Shown here piece by piece: positions 15,263 to 24,337 of a stretch of DNA of 35,934 bases. Where the stretch lies: contig CANHQR010000037.1 of assembly GCA_947462815.1 (NCBI GenBank), forward strand, positions 1 to 35,934, given 5' to 3'. Position 1 is the stretch's first letter, and the number at the start of each line of letters is the position of its first letter. The DNA comes from Pseudobdellovibrionaceae bacterium (GTDB taxonomy: Bacteria; Bdellovibrionota; Bdellovibrionia; Bdellovibrionales; JAMPXM01). Under the pieces are notes generated by a model, which was not told where the DNA came from, made no database searches, and saw only the letters and a list, made by a program, of their open reading frames with translations. The translations under genes were made by a program, and so were the position numbers.

Positions 15263-15858
15263 GAGCATCATCCTAACGACGCACGGGTCGCGTCGCCAAG
15301 TGGCGACTTAGAGGACGGAGAGGAAATGGGACTGATCCGATCGCATGATGAAGTCTTGCCCGCATTGTGGACCCAGGTTCCAGCGAGGGGTCTTCGAAGT
15401 CTCGTGGGAAGGGGATTTCTGTTTTTTTACTCAAATTTTTGCTCAAAATTTGAACTTCATGATGGCCATCTCAAGCGTCGGCACCTTCCTCAACGCGTTG
15501 CGCATGAGTGGTGATCGAGCGGGCAGTTCGGGGTTTCGTGCCCGGCAAAAGCTCGAAAAGTCGGCGATTTCCGATAAGTGCGGGAAGGCTTTTTTGGATT
15601 GAGGCTTGCGTCGGGGCGAGGCCTAGATTCAAGATGGCGCTCAGAACGTCGCGTCCGGGGACCCTCGTCGGTCGTCGCGTTCCGTGGTCGTGTTCCGCTT
15701 CGATGCCCTCGGTGGCATGAAGGTGAGGGCCGGCCTGCGGCTGGCCCGGTGACTTGCTCAGTCAGCGAGAGACGGGGTTCGTCGGCCTCAGATCGAGGGG
15801 CGAAATTGAATTCAGAAACCTGGGAATTGAGAAATCGGGATCAGGAAAAGGGGAGCTG
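15263..15858. other. Long leader/intergenic region upstream of Topo VI
   Basis: About 600 bp with no convincing gene. It holds two clear inverted repeats: an AT-rich 9-bp stem at 15431-15453 (TCAAATTTT / AAAATTTGA, loop TGCTC) and a GC-rich stem at 15727-15747 (GGGCCGGCC / GGCTGGCCC, loop TGC). Small open frames here have no family-like pattern. The region must contain the promoters for the FKBP gene (minus) and the topoisomerase genes (plus). An unrecognised regulatory RNA is possible. Confidence 0.5.
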
Positions 15859-17757
15859 ATGGCGAAGACAGCAAAGAGCATCACCTCAAGTAGCACAGCT
15901 GAGTATTTTGCAAAAAACTTGCAGCAGGTGGGGTTTTCTTCGCCGCTGAAGGCCGTGCTCACCACGCTCAAAGAGGCCGTTGATAACTCTCTGGACGCCT
16001 GCGAAGAGCACGGCATCTTGCCCGAGCTGAAAGTGGTGGTTCGCAAAATCGGTGCAGGCGCTTCCAAAACTTCAGACTTGGTGGAGATCATTGTCGAGGA
16101 CAATGGTCCCGGTCTCGATGCCGAGGACTTGCCGAAAGTTTTTGGCGAGTATCTGGCGAGTTCGAAATTTGGTCGCGGGCAGTGTACGCGCGGTCAGCAA
16201 GGTATCGGGATCTCGGCGGCGACCACCTGGGCGCAGCTCACGAACGCCTCGGGCGTGCGAGTGACTTCCAAAACGAAGACGATGCGCAAAGCCGTGCAAG
16301 CGGTGATCGATGTCGACATTAAGCAGAACAAAGGCTTGATGAAGGCCAAGGAGACGATCGATTGGGATCGTCCGCATGGTACACGTGTCGAATTTCGCAT
16401 TGATGGCCGCGTACAGTTGAACGGCGACGGGGGCTTGCTCACGTATTTGGAAGGCACGACCCTCGTGAACCCTCATCTCACGATTGAATACACTTTGTTG
16501 GAAGCGGAGCCTGTGCGCATCGAGCGCGTGAGCGATACAGTTCCCGAAATTCCTTCGGCGACCTTGCCGCATCCGCACACCATGAAGCTGGGTGAGTTCA
16601 TCACGCATGCGGGTCTGTACGGAAAAGTCGAGTTCGGAAAGTTTTTGCGCAGCGGATTTTCGCGCGTGACGGACGAAACTTTGAAAGCCTTGGTGAAAAA
16701 CGGCATGCCCAAGGCCTTGCTGCCGCTGCCAACGAACAAGCTGACCGAAGAGCAGTTTAAGACGGCCTTCCAGGTGATCTCCAAGACCGAAATGCAGTCG
16801 CCCTCGACCCGCTCGGTGTTGACGGTCGGCGAAGAGTCTCTGGCGAAATCGATTTTACGCCTCGGCGATGTGGACTTTTTCTCGGTGGTGACGCGAAAGC
16901 CGCGGATCTGCGACTTCAAGCCCGTTGTGGTGGAGGTCGCACTCGCTCGCTTCTTAAATCGCGGCAGTGAAGACGAGTCGATCCAACTCCTGCGTTTTGC
17001 CAACCGTGTGCCGCTGCAGTTCGATAAGTCGGCTTGCGCGATCACGGCCGCAGTTGAAAGCGTGAATTGGCGCTCTTACGGCTTGGCGCAGTCGAAGGAC
17101 TCTTTGCCTTCGGGCCCCTATGTTTTTGCCATCTCGATCGTGTCGCCTTTCATCAAGTTCAAAAACGCGTCGAAGGAAACCATCGATGCTTCAGACGAAT
17201 TGGTCGAGGAGATTCGCCGCGCCTTGATGCAAGCTGGACAAAAACTGTCGCGGCATATTCGTCGCGAAAACAAAGAGGCCGACCTGGAGCGCAAGATCTC
17301 GCATATCGAGCAGTTTGGACCAATTTTGGTCGAAGGCTTGGTGCGAATCGTCGGTGCCAAAGAGTCGCGAAAGCTCAAGGCTGAAGAAGGTTTGAAAAAG
17401 CTTTTGGGTCGCGACACCAAAGAAGCTCAGAAGGACCTCTCGGAAGCTGAGCTTCGTTTGAATGCCTTGAAAGAAAAGCAAGCGAAGGCGGGACTTTTGT
17501 TTTCCGCTCGTCGCCATGAAGAAGTGTCGACGGAAGAGGTGGGTGACGCAGACGCCGATGTGGACTCGGCGGGGTTGGATGACGATGCGGCGGAGCTGAG
17601 CATGGCGCGTGGAACCGACAAGCGTGCAACCGGCAAGCTGGTGGAAGTGAAGCCGGGAACGGCGAAGGATGCCGGTGCGAAAGGCACAGGCAAAGTGGCG
17701 AGCCCTGAAAAGCGCGGCACCGAAAAACGTACGACCGACAAGACGGCACGCAAGTAA
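15859..17757 (+). CDS. top6B: DNA topoisomerase VI subunit B
   Basis: Topo VI B is the ATPase and gate-controlling half of the type IIB topoisomerase, an A2B2 enzyme. The 632-residue protein has the GHKL fold: E39 and N43 in LKEAVDNSLDA, DNGPG (81-85), GQQGIGIS (112-119), and the start SSSTAEYFAKNLQQVGFSSP typical of Top6B. An H2TH segment and the transducer domain follow, with the switch loop PFIKFKNASKETID near 431-443. The core ends near residue 540. An acidic patch (554-579) and a Lys/Ala/Thr-rich basic tail (about 585-632) are extra compared with the roughly 530-residue Sulfolobus subunit. GGGGAG precedes ATG 15859. The A subunit starts 12 nt after its stop. Confidence 0.95.
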   Translation: MAKTAKSITSSSTAEYFAKNLQQVGFSSPLKAVLTTLKEAVDNSLDACEEHGILPELKVVVRKIGAGASKTSDLVEIIVEDNGPGLDAEDLPKVFGEYLASSKFGRGQCTRGQQGIGISAATTWAQLTNASGVRVTSKTKTMRKAVQAVIDVDIKQNKGLMKAKETIDWDRPHGTRVEFRIDGRVQLNGDGGLLTYLEGTTLVNPHLTIEYTLLEAEPVRIERVSDTVPEIPSATLPHPHTMKLGEFITHAGLYGKVEFGKFLRSGFSRVTDETLKALVKNGMPKALLPLPTNKLTEEQFKTAFQVISKTEMQSPSTRSVLTVGEESLAKSILRLGDVDFFSVVTRKPRICDFKPVVVEVALARFLNRGSEDESIQLLRFANRVPLQFDKSACAITAAVESVNWRSYGLAQSKDSLPSGPYVFAISIVSPFIKFKNASKETIDASDELVEEIRRALMQAGQKLSRHIRRENKEADLERKISHIEQFGPILVEGLVRIVGAKESRKLKAEEGLKKLLGRDTKEAQKDLSEAELRLNALKEKQAKAGLLFSARRHEEVSTEEVGDADADVDSAGLDDDAAELSMARGTDKRATGKLVEVKPGTAKDAGAKGTGKVASPEKRGTEKRTTDKTARK

Positions 17758-17769
17758 AAGGGATTGAAC

Positions 17770-18933
17770 ATGGAAAAAGTGATTCGCATTCGCAAATTGA
17801 CCAAAGACATTCCCAAAGAAGTTCGCGTGCTTTGCGACGCTATGCTGGAAGAGCTGGAGAGGGGAAATCGCCCGGTTTTGGAGGCGATCAAATGTTCGCT
17901 CGACAACTCTTTCTACAATCCGAAGGTGGGTTTCCTCACCCCCGGCGATAAGCGTGTGCGGACCGAATTGAATGTGTCGAGCGTTCAAAAGATGGCGCGC
18001 GTGGTGTTCATGCTCGAGATTCTCCTTGCGAACCTGAGTTCCGGCGCGGTGAACACCAAGCGTGAATTGTACTATATCTCCAAAGGTAAAGTGAAAAAGG
18101 ATCCCAAACTGAAGGCTTTGGACTTTGGAGATCAGGATGAGTCCGACGCCATCATCGACTTCGTCGGCGATATGCTCGAGGTCTATCGAGAGGAGCTCAA
18201 CTGCTTTGCTAACGATCGAGGTGGCCAGACCTACTCGCGGCAGCTGGTGGTCACGGAAACTCTCCCGGATGGCACGAAGGCCGTGGTCGATCTGTCCACG
18301 CTGGGTACCACACCCTTTCAGCCTAAGAACAAACCGCAGGCCCTCGCGCTGAAGGCGAAAAAGAAGATCGATTTCTGCTTGGTCGTCGAGTCCGAAGGTA
18401 CGGCCGGCACCTTGGTTGCTAACGGGATGACGAAGCGACACAACTGCATCGTCATGGGCGCACAGGGTGTCCCGTCCAACGGCGTGCGCGGCTGGTGTAA
18501 GCTCATTCAAGAGCAACTCAAAGTGCCGATGTTCTTTTTCGGCGACTTGGATGCCTACACGTTGCAAAACATTTACCGAACACTGAAGGCGGGATCGGCG
18601 GCCTCGCTGATTCGAAATGCCGACTTCTCGGCGCCCGAAGTGCACTTCTTGGGAGTGCTTCCGGAAGATGTGAAGAAGTGGGATTTAGATTGCTATAAGG
18701 TGAACGAACGCGATCCAGCCGAGGCTCGATCTTTGAAAAAGGCCAAAGATACGCTATCGAACGACCCCTTTTTCCAAGATAAGAAAAATCGCAAACTCGC
18801 AGAGGTTCTGGAGTGGTTGATTAAGAATAAGCTTCGCTGCGAACAGCAGTCGTTCTTCGCGGTGGACCCGCGCGATCCGTTGAAAACCGAGAAGATCATT
18901 CTCGAAAAGATTCAGAAAGGCTCTTACATCTGA
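17770..18933 (+). CDS. top6A: DNA topoisomerase VI subunit A (Spo11-like)
   Basis: This subunit makes the double-strand break, forming a 5'-phosphotyrosyl bond. The 387-residue protein has the winged-helix catalytic motif TKRELYYISKG with tandem Y101/Y102. Its Toprim domain has metal-binding E207 (VVESEG) and D259/D261 (FGDLDAYTL). The usual archaeal/Spo11 Toprim form is DxDPxG, so the Pro and Gly are replaced here. The C-terminal part (FLGVLPEDVKKWDL) also follows the family. ATG 17770 has AAGGG 7 nt upstream; a TTG 6 nt earlier is less likely. It forms a two-gene operon with top6B. Topo VI is standard in archaea and plants and scattered in bacteria. Confidence 0.94.
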   Translation: MEKVIRIRKLTKDIPKEVRVLCDAMLEELERGNRPVLEAIKCSLDNSFYNPKVGFLTPGDKRVRTELNVSSVQKMARVVFMLEILLANLSSGAVNTKRELYYISKGKVKKDPKLKALDFGDQDESDAIIDFVGDMLEVYREELNCFANDRGGQTYSRQLVVTETLPDGTKAVVDLSTLGTTPFQPKNKPQALALKAKKKIDFCLVVESEGTAGTLVANGMTKRHNCIVMGAQGVPSNGVRGWCKLIQEQLKVPMFFFGDLDAYTLQNIYRTLKAGSAASLIRNADFSAPEVHFLGVLPEDVKKWDLDCYKVNERDPAEARSLKKAKDTLSNDPFFQDKKNRKLAEVLEWLIKNKLRCEQQSFFAVDPRDPLKTEKIILEKIQKGSYI

Positions 18934-19005
18934 GTCGTGGTCGTCTCGCGTTGAGACGGCAGGCGTTTGTCAGATGAAGTTCAGTTTTCTGTCGAGACCC
19001 ACGAC
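18934..19005 (+). promoter_or_regulatory. Possible antiterminator pairing in the top6A 3' region
   Basis: GTCGTGG at 18934-18940 and GTCTCG at 18943-18948 are complementary to CCACGAC (18999-19005) and CGAGAC (18993-18998), which lie next to each other. The result is a 13-bp stem with a 2-nt bulge. CCACGAC is also the 5' arm of the terminator at 18999-19023, so the two structures exclude each other. A third hairpin, CGTCTC-GCGTT-GAGACG (18942-18958), would favour the terminator. Seen in sequence only. Confidence 0.4.
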
Positions 19006-19023
19006 AATAGTCGTGGTTTTTTT
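18999..19023 (+). terminator. Rho-independent terminator after the Topo VI genes
   Basis: A perfect 7-bp stem CCACGAC / GTCGTGG with an AATA loop is followed by seven Ts. It lies 66 bp after the top6A stop and 90 bp before the metalloprotease start. Confidence 0.9.
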
Positions 19024-19113
19024 GTTGGCTGCATCGGTAAGACGTCTAGGGCTGAGACCCTCGACTTCGAGTTGCTTTGGCCGTGCCTCAAGAGGGCTTA
19101 GACTAAAAGTTCA

Positions 19114-21057
19114 GTGAAAGCTTTCATCCGAAAACTCTTTTGGTATGCGCAGTCTTTATTCGGGGATGGGGTCGCGGCGCGCCTGTCGTGCGGGACTTTC
19201 CTGGCGCTCTCAATCACCGCCTGTACCAATCAGCTCGTGCCCGTCAATAACGGCGGTGGGACGACCGAGGACACGAGCTGCCATGCTTCGAGCTATGGAT
19301 TGTCGACTTCTCCGGGCTCCGGCGTGAGTTTCACACTCAGTGGCACCGCGAGGTACACTTCGGTGCCCGTGTCCGGCGGCCTGGCTTACGGCAGTTCATC
19401 GCTTGTACCGATTCGTCGGGCGGTTTTGCAGGCGCTACAGGGTTCAACAGTCGTCGCGACGACCAATACGAACGACAACGGTGAGTTCAGCCTCGCGGTG
19501 AATGTGAATTCGGGTGGAGTGACTCTGCGTGTGCTCGCGAGATCGACGATCTCGAGCTATGTGGCTGACACGTTGGGGGGCACGGGATTTGAGAATTGCA
19601 ACGGTGCGAGCTGGGATGTGCGGATCCTCAATAATGTCACGAACAACTCGGCCTCGGCGACAAGTGGCTGTCTTCGTAACGTTTATGCTGTGAGTGGCTC
19701 GACGGAGTATACAGCGAATACCAGCGGCATCACCTTGGATGCGGTGACCTCGCACTCGACCAACTACACTTCGCGAAATGGTTCGCCGTTCGCTTTGCTG
19801 GATACAGCGATACGCGGCATTGAGGCGGCTTGTGAGGGCAGTGCTTCTCAGAGTTTCCCACTCTTATTTGTGAATTGGTCTTCGTCCAACACGACCTCGT
19901 CTTCTGGAGGAACGACAGCTGGAGGAATTGGGACCAGCTACTTCACGACCGAGGGCAGCTCTTCGATCGCCAATCTTTATATTCTTGGTCGAGAGGATGT
20001 CGACACGGATGAGTACGATAAGCACGTTGTGGCGCATGAGTTTGGTCATTACCTCGAAAATAAGGTTTTCCGCTCGGACTCCATCGGCGGTGCGCATTCG
20101 ATGGGTGACTCGCTCGATCCGCGTGTGGCGTTTGGTGAAGGTTTCGGAAACGCCTTCTCCGGCATGGTGTATCGAGATCCGAGCTATGTGGACACAAGCG
20201 GCACCAATCAAGGCAGTGCCTTCTCCATCAACGTTTCGACAGCGCCGACGGCAAGTGATCGCGGGCACTACTCCGAGCGATCCATGCAGTATTTGTTATG
20301 GAATCTTTGGGAGAACACCGATGGTTCTGCGAACAGCGGTAGCTTCAATCGTATCTTCAACATTCTCGCCAATTACCAAAAGAATACGCCGGCGCTGACG
20401 ACGGGACATAGCTTCAGTGCGCATTACAACGCGGTGTATGGGGGATCGGCAGAGAGTCTCAACACCTATCTCACGGTTAACTCGGCGACCTTGATTCCCT
20501 ATAACTCGCTTTGCTCAGGGGCCTGCGCCGGTACCGGCGATACGGCCGATGTCTGGGATACTGACAATGATTTTTCGGAGTTTCGGACAGGTGGCTTTGC
20601 GCCACGAGCCTATCGCAGTTCATCGGGAAGCACCTTTGCCGATGGCGAGTTTTGGCGCCTGTATCGTACAGTGACCTCCGGCACCAATACGGCAAATGCG
20701 CATGATGTGATCAACTATGGCGGCTACTCGGTGAGCAGCTCGCTGTGGAATAAGTTTGGTCTCACGCGTTTTTATCGTTATGTCAGCACGATCAACGGCA
20801 ACGTGACGGTGCGAATTGCCAATCCCACGCGAGCCAGCGGTGCCGCGAGCTGTACGGCGGCCGATCTCTTGGATCTCTATGTCTATCGATCTGGGACGTT
20901 GCTCGCCTATGACATCGCCGAGACGGGATCGACGGCGAGCTGCCCGCAAGTGACCTTCAGTGCTTCCAGCGGAACAACCTACGTCTTGACGGTGCGGGGC
21001 TATGGCTCAGCGACCACCGATCAATTGACGGCCTTTGATGTGGTGGTGAGTCCATGA
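19114..21057 (+). CDS. Zinc metalloprotease-like lipoprotein
   Basis: The 647-residue protein starts at GTG and has a signal peptide ending in lipobox SITAC (C37). Residues about 60-160 look like a carboxypeptidase-regulatory/Ig-like beta domain (VVATTNTNDNGEFSLAV). The catalytic part has HVVAHEFGHYLE with H308, E309 and H312, and FGEGFGNAF with E342 as likely third zinc ligand, a gluzincin-like spacing. The C-terminal 120 residues resemble a PPC-type beta domain (DLYVYRSGTLLAYD, TYVLTVRGYG). It probably acts at the cell surface or in the periplasm. Substrate unknown. The Shine-Dalgarno is weak. The next gene overlaps it by 4 bp, suggesting a partner protein. Confidence 0.85.
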   Translation: MKAFIRKLFWYAQSLFGDGVAARLSCGTFLALSITACTNQLVPVNNGGGTTEDTSCHASSYGLSTSPGSGVSFTLSGTARYTSVPVSGGLAYGSSSLVPIRRAVLQALQGSTVVATTNTNDNGEFSLAVNVNSGGVTLRVLARSTISSYVADTLGGTGFENCNGASWDVRILNNVTNNSASATSGCLRNVYAVSGSTEYTANTSGITLDAVTSHSTNYTSRNGSPFALLDTAIRGIEAACEGSASQSFPLLFVNWSSSNTTSSSGGTTAGGIGTSYFTTEGSSSIANLYILGREDVDTDEYDKHVVAHEFGHYLENKVFRSDSIGGAHSMGDSLDPRVAFGEGFGNAFSGMVYRDPSYVDTSGTNQGSAFSINVSTAPTASDRGHYSERSMQYLLWNLWENTDGSANSGSFNRIFNILANYQKNTPALTTGHSFSAHYNAVYGGSAESLNTYLTVNSATLIPYNSLCSGACAGTGDTADVWDTDNDFSEFRTGGFAPRAYRSSSGSTFADGEFWRLYRTVTSGTNTANAHDVINYGGYSVSSSLWNKFGLTRFYRYVSTINGNVTVRIANPTRASGAASCTAADLLDLYVYRSGTLLAYDIAETGSTASCPQVTFSASSGTTYVLTVRGYGSATTDQLTAFDVVVSP

Positions 21058-21710
21058 ACTATCGCGACATGAGTGCGCCGGATCGTCGGCGCTGGTGGAT
21101 CGGCGGCGGCGTAACACTCGTCGCCTTGGTAGTGGGCTTCTGGGCAGCGGTCCGCACGGTCGAAGTGAAAACCGTCGAGCACGGAGTTTCCGTCGATCGC
21201 CATGGGCGACAGATCGCGGCGGAGGGTGGCACCTGGAATCGCGAGAGCTTGGTGAAAGCCGGCGACGGCGTCCATCGACACAATGGCGGCAAGCCACGTA
21301 TTCCTGTCGAGGTCGACTTTGATGGCGAGAAGTTGCTCACGCTGACTGAGACCACGAATGTGATTGTGACGATTCGTGCGGAGGCGGATCTTCGTGAGCC
21401 TCGCGTGCGCATCGAAGGCCTTGATGGGCTTGTGGTCGACTTTGAACCTTATGTGCGTTCGGAAGATCTGCGCCCCGGCGATGTTTGGCGTGTGCCGGTT
21501 GATGTTCCAGCTCGAACCGGTTCTTTGGTGGTCCACGTGTCCGGTTGGGTGGGCGAAGACTATATGGCGGGGGCTTTTGAACTGCCCGTACAGAGGCCCG
21601 GAGAGTCGCGCGTTCGGGCCTCGCAAGGGGATGGCGTAGAGCGGGTGGACTCGGCCGGTGGCCGAGTTTTGGAGTTTCCCGCCGTCGAAGGTTCGGGCCA
21701 GGCCCAATAA
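21054..21710 (+). CDS. Membrane-anchored protein of unknown function coupled to the metalloprotease
   Basis: I do not recognise this 218-residue protein. It has an Arg-rich N-terminus (about 1-13), one transmembrane helix (about 14-33, WWIGGGVTLVALVVGF) and a hydrophilic, strand-rich domain (about 35-195) that would face the periplasm. A Gly/Ser/Glu-rich end follows. The middle (DLREPRVRIEGLDGLVVDFEPY, then WRVPVDVPARTGSLVVHVSG) reads like a beta-sandwich. Its ATG overlaps the protease stop as ATGA, so the two are translated together. It may be an inhibitor, chaperone or anchor for the protease; that is inference only. Confidence 0.75.
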   Translation: MNYRDMSAPDRRRWWIGGGVTLVALVVGFWAAVRTVEVKTVEHGVSVDRHGRQIAAEGGTWNRESLVKAGDGVHRHNGGKPRIPVEVDFDGEKLLTLTETTNVIVTIRAEADLREPRVRIEGLDGLVVDFEPYVRSEDLRPGDVWRVPVDVPARTGSLVVHVSGWVGEDYMAGAFELPVQRPGESRVRASQGDGVERVDSAGGRVLEFPAVEGSGQAQ

Positions 21711-22038
21711 TCCGCGGCAAATTTAGAGCTTGAGCTCGATTCGTCGCCTTTGGGGCTCGGCCCTTAAGGGGCGGCGCGTTGGGCTGTCGGATCAGTCTGA
21801 GGCGGGGCTCTTGGCGGCGTTCCGATGTCGGGCTCGCGGCGGCGTTTCGTTGTCGGGCTCGCGGCGGCGTTTCGTTGTCGGGCTCGCGGCGGCGTTTCGT
21901 TGTCGGGCTCGCGGCGGCGTTTCGTTGTCGGGCTCGCGGCGGCGAGCCTTGTCGCGCGTGGGCATTGGCCGTACATTCTCAGCTACATTTCAGTTGATGA
22001 GCGTCGACTCCGGTTCCCTACCAGAAAGGCATTCGAAC
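21711..22038. other. Aconitase upstream region with tandem repeat
   Basis: 328 bp without a gene. The central part is the 25-bp repeat at 21803-21944. An open frame runs through it only because a 25-bp period can be read in all three phases; the aconitase homology starts at 22039. No clear -35/-10 pair is seen between the repeat and the start codon. Confidence 0.7.
21803..21944. repeat. 25-bp tandem repeat upstream of aconitase
   Basis: The unit TCGGGCTCGCGGCGGCG plus TTTCGTTG is repeated exactly, with starts at 21828, 21853, 21878 and 21903 and a partial copy at 21928-21944. A degenerate copy occupies 21803-21827. The period is not a multiple of three, which argues against coding. There are no spacers, so it is not a CRISPR array. 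GC-rich units ending in TTTCGTTG could be iterated protein sites or simply a minisatellite. Confidence 0.92.
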
Positions 22039-24306
22039 ATGGCGAGCAAAATCGAGACAACGCCGGACATGGTGAAGAAGGTTTATGCGCAGGCACGCGA
22101 GCGCTTGCAGATCGTGCGCGGTCGTGTGAACCGCCCGCTGACTTTGGCGGAAAAAATCGTTTTTGGGCACCTCGATGATCCGAAGAACCAAGAGTTGGTG
22201 CGCGGAAAATCTTTCCTACTCTTGCGGCCGGACCGCGTGGCGATGCAAGACGCGACGGCGCAGATGGCCATGTTGCAGTTTATGCTCGCGGGTCGCGATG
22301 AAGCGGCTGTGCCCTCTACGGTTCACTGCGATCACTTGATTCGCGCTCACGTTGATGGCGTGAAAGATTTGGCGACGGCGAATAATGAGAATCGAGAAGT
22401 TTATGATTTCCTCGCGACGGCGGCCTCGCGCTACAACATCGGCTTTTGGAAGCCGGGTGCAGGCATCATTCATCAAGTCGTCTTGGAGAACTATGCCTTC
22501 CCGGGCGGTATGATGATCGGCACAGACTCGCACACGCCCAACGCCGGCGGTCTGGGCATGATCGCGGTGGGAGTTGGCGGCGCAGATGCGTCGGATGTGA
22601 TGGCCGGCTTGGCTTGGGAAGTGAAGAATCCCGAAATCATCGGCGTGAAACTCACCGGTAAAATGAATGGCTGGACGTCGGCAAAAGACGTGATCCTGAA
22701 GCTTTGCGGAATTCTGACCACCAAGGGTGGAACCGACAAAATCGTGGAGTATTTCGGCGAGGGTTGCGCGTCGATTTCGGCGACGGGTAAAGGCACAATC
22801 ACCAACATGGGTGCGGAACTTGGCGCGACTTGCTCGATTTTCCCCTATGACGATCGCATGAAAGCTTACTTGAATGTGACGGGGCGCTCGGAGCTCGCGT
22901 CGATTGCCGATGCGAATTGCGACCTGTTGTCGGCCGATGCAGAAGTTTTGGCGCAGCCGGAGAAGTACTACGATCAAGTGATTCACATCGATCTTTCGAC
23001 GCTTGAGCCGCACTTAGTGGGCCCGCACTCGCCCGACATCGCACATCCCATTTCCAAAATGGCGGGCAATGCGCGCGACAACAAATGGGGCACTCAGCTT
23101 TCAGCGGCATTGATTGGCTCGTGCACGAATTCGTCGTATGAAGACATCGGTCGTGCGGCCTTTGTGGCTCGCCAGGCTTTGGAAGCGGGCATCAAGATGC
23201 CTCAGCAGTTCATTGTGACCCCAGGTTCCGAGCAGATTAAAAAGACCATTGAGCGCGACGGCTTGATGAAGACCTTCAGCGAAGTGGGCGCCACGCTCAT
23301 GTCAAATGCCTGCGGACCTTGCATTGGCCAATGGAAGCGCGACGATGTGAAAACCGGTACGGCCAACACCATCGTCACATCTTTCAACCGCAACTTCCGC
23401 GGACGCCAAGACGACAATCCGGAAACTTTGGCCTTCATTGGTTCGCCCGAGATGGTCATGGCCTTGGGGCTTGCGGGACGCTTGGATTTCAACCCGATGA
23501 CGGATGAGTTGACCGGCCCCAACGGCAAGAAGTTCAAACTGCAGCCGCCGGTCGCCGATGAACTGCCGACCAAGGGCTTTGTTCCAGATCCCGATGGCTA
23601 TCAGAAGCCGGCGGGTGCCTCGGTCAGCGTGGCGGTCGCTCCGACTTCGGACCGTTTGCAGCTTCTGACGCCCTTTGCGAAGTGGGATGGGTCTGATGAG
23701 TTCGCTGATTGTGTGTTGCTCGCGAAAGCCAAGGGCAAGTGCACCACGGATCACATCTCGCCCGCCGGCAAGTGGCTCAAGTATCGCGGTCACTTGGACA
23801 ATATTTCGAACAACATGCTCTTGGGGGCCGTGAATGCGTTCACGAGCGTCGCCGGTAAAGGCACCAATGCTCTGACTGGTGAAAAAGATGTCGAGTTCGC
23901 GAAGATTGCTCGCGACTATAAAGCGCGCGGTTTGAAGTGGGTCATCGTTGGTGATGAGAACTATGGTGAAGGTTCCTCGCGGGAACACGCGGCGATGTCG
24001 CCGCGCCACCTAGGCGGAGTCGCCGTGTTGACGAAGAGCTTTGCGCGAATTCACGAGACGAACCTTAAAAAGCAGGGGGCCTTGCCGCTGAATTTTGTGA
24101 ATCCGGCCGATTACGACAAGATTCGCGAAGGGGATCGCCTGACGATCAAGGGTTTGAAGAGTTTTGCTCCGGGCGTGAATCTCACCGTGGTCGTGAAGCA
24201 TGCTGATGGCACTTCTGACACCTTCCTCGTCAAGCATTCGTTCAATGCCGAGCAGATCAAGTGGTTCCAGGCGGGAAGTGCGTTGAATTTGCTACGTTCT
24301 AAGTGA
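22039..24306 (+). CDS. acn: Aconitate hydratase (mitochondrial-type aconitase)
   Basis: Aconitase interconverts citrate and isocitrate in the TCA cycle. The 755-residue length and the motif [21 protein letters not shown] match the mitochondrial (ACO2) type rather than the roughly 890-residue AcnA or AcnB. The [4Fe-4S] ligands are C362 (IGSCTNSS), C425 and C428 (ACGPCIG). The swivel domain has the substrate-binding [18 protein letters not shown] 22039 is preceded by GAAAGG and starts the conserved region; a longer in-frame start at 21730 would translate the upstream repeat and is rejected. A hairpin terminator follows. Expression may be influenced by the 25-bp repeat upstream. Confidence 0.96.
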   Translation: MASKIETTPDMVKKVYAQARERLQIVRGRVNRPLTLAEKIVFGHLDDPKNQELVRGKSFLLLRPDRVAMQDATAQMAMLQFMLAGRDEAAVPSTVHCDHLIRAHVDGVKDLATANNENREVYDFLATAASRYNIGFWKPGAGIIHQVVLENYAFPGGMMIGTDSHTPNAGGLGMIAVGVGGADASDVMAGLAWEVKNPEIIGVKLTGKMNGWTSAKDVILKLCGILTTKGGTDKIVEYFGEGCASISATGKGTITNMGAELGATCSIFPYDDRMKAYLNVTGRSELASIADANCDLLSADAEVLAQPEKYYDQVIHIDLSTLEPHLVGPHSPDIAHPISKMAGNARDNKWGTQLSAALIGSCTNSSYEDIGRAAFVARQALEAGIKMPQQFIVTPGSEQIKKTIERDGLMKTFSEVGATLMSNACGPCIGQWKRDDVKTGTANTIVTSFNRNFRGRQDDNPETLAFIGSPEMVMALGLAGRLDFNPMTDELTGPNGKKFKLQPPVADELPTKGFVPDPDGYQKPAGASVSVAVAPTSDRLQLLTPFAKWDGSDEFADCVLLAKAKGKCTTDHISPAGKWLKYRGHLDNISNNMLLGAVNAFTSVAGKGTNALTGEKDVEFAKIARDYKARGLKWVIVGDENYGEGSSREHAAMSPRHLGGVAVLTKSFARIHETNLKKQGALPLNFVNPADYDKIREGDRLTIKGLKSFAPGVNLTVVVKHADGTSDTFLVKHSFNAEQIKWFQAGSALNLLRSK

Positions 24307-24337
24307 GATGACGAAGTGAGCTGAGTTCTGAAACAAG

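Noticed and set aside
15345-15602. 85-residue frame starting MMKSCPHCG, resembling a zinc-ribbon start
   Set aside because: There is only one CxxC pair, no recognisable remainder and no good Shine-Dalgarno. At most a decayed fragment.
17191-18645. 484-codon minus-strand open frame across top6B and top6A
   Set aside because: Long only because of codon bias in the opposite strand. Both sense genes have clear catalytic motifs, and the antisense product is His/Arg-rich with no family pattern.
21803-21944. CRISPR array
   Set aside because: Units are head to tail with no spacers and no cas genes nearby.
21730-22038. N-terminal extension of aconitase through the 25-bp repeat
   Set aside because: Arg/Gly/Ala-rich translation of a non-triplet repeat. 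Aconitase similarity and a Shine-Dalgarno begin at 22039.
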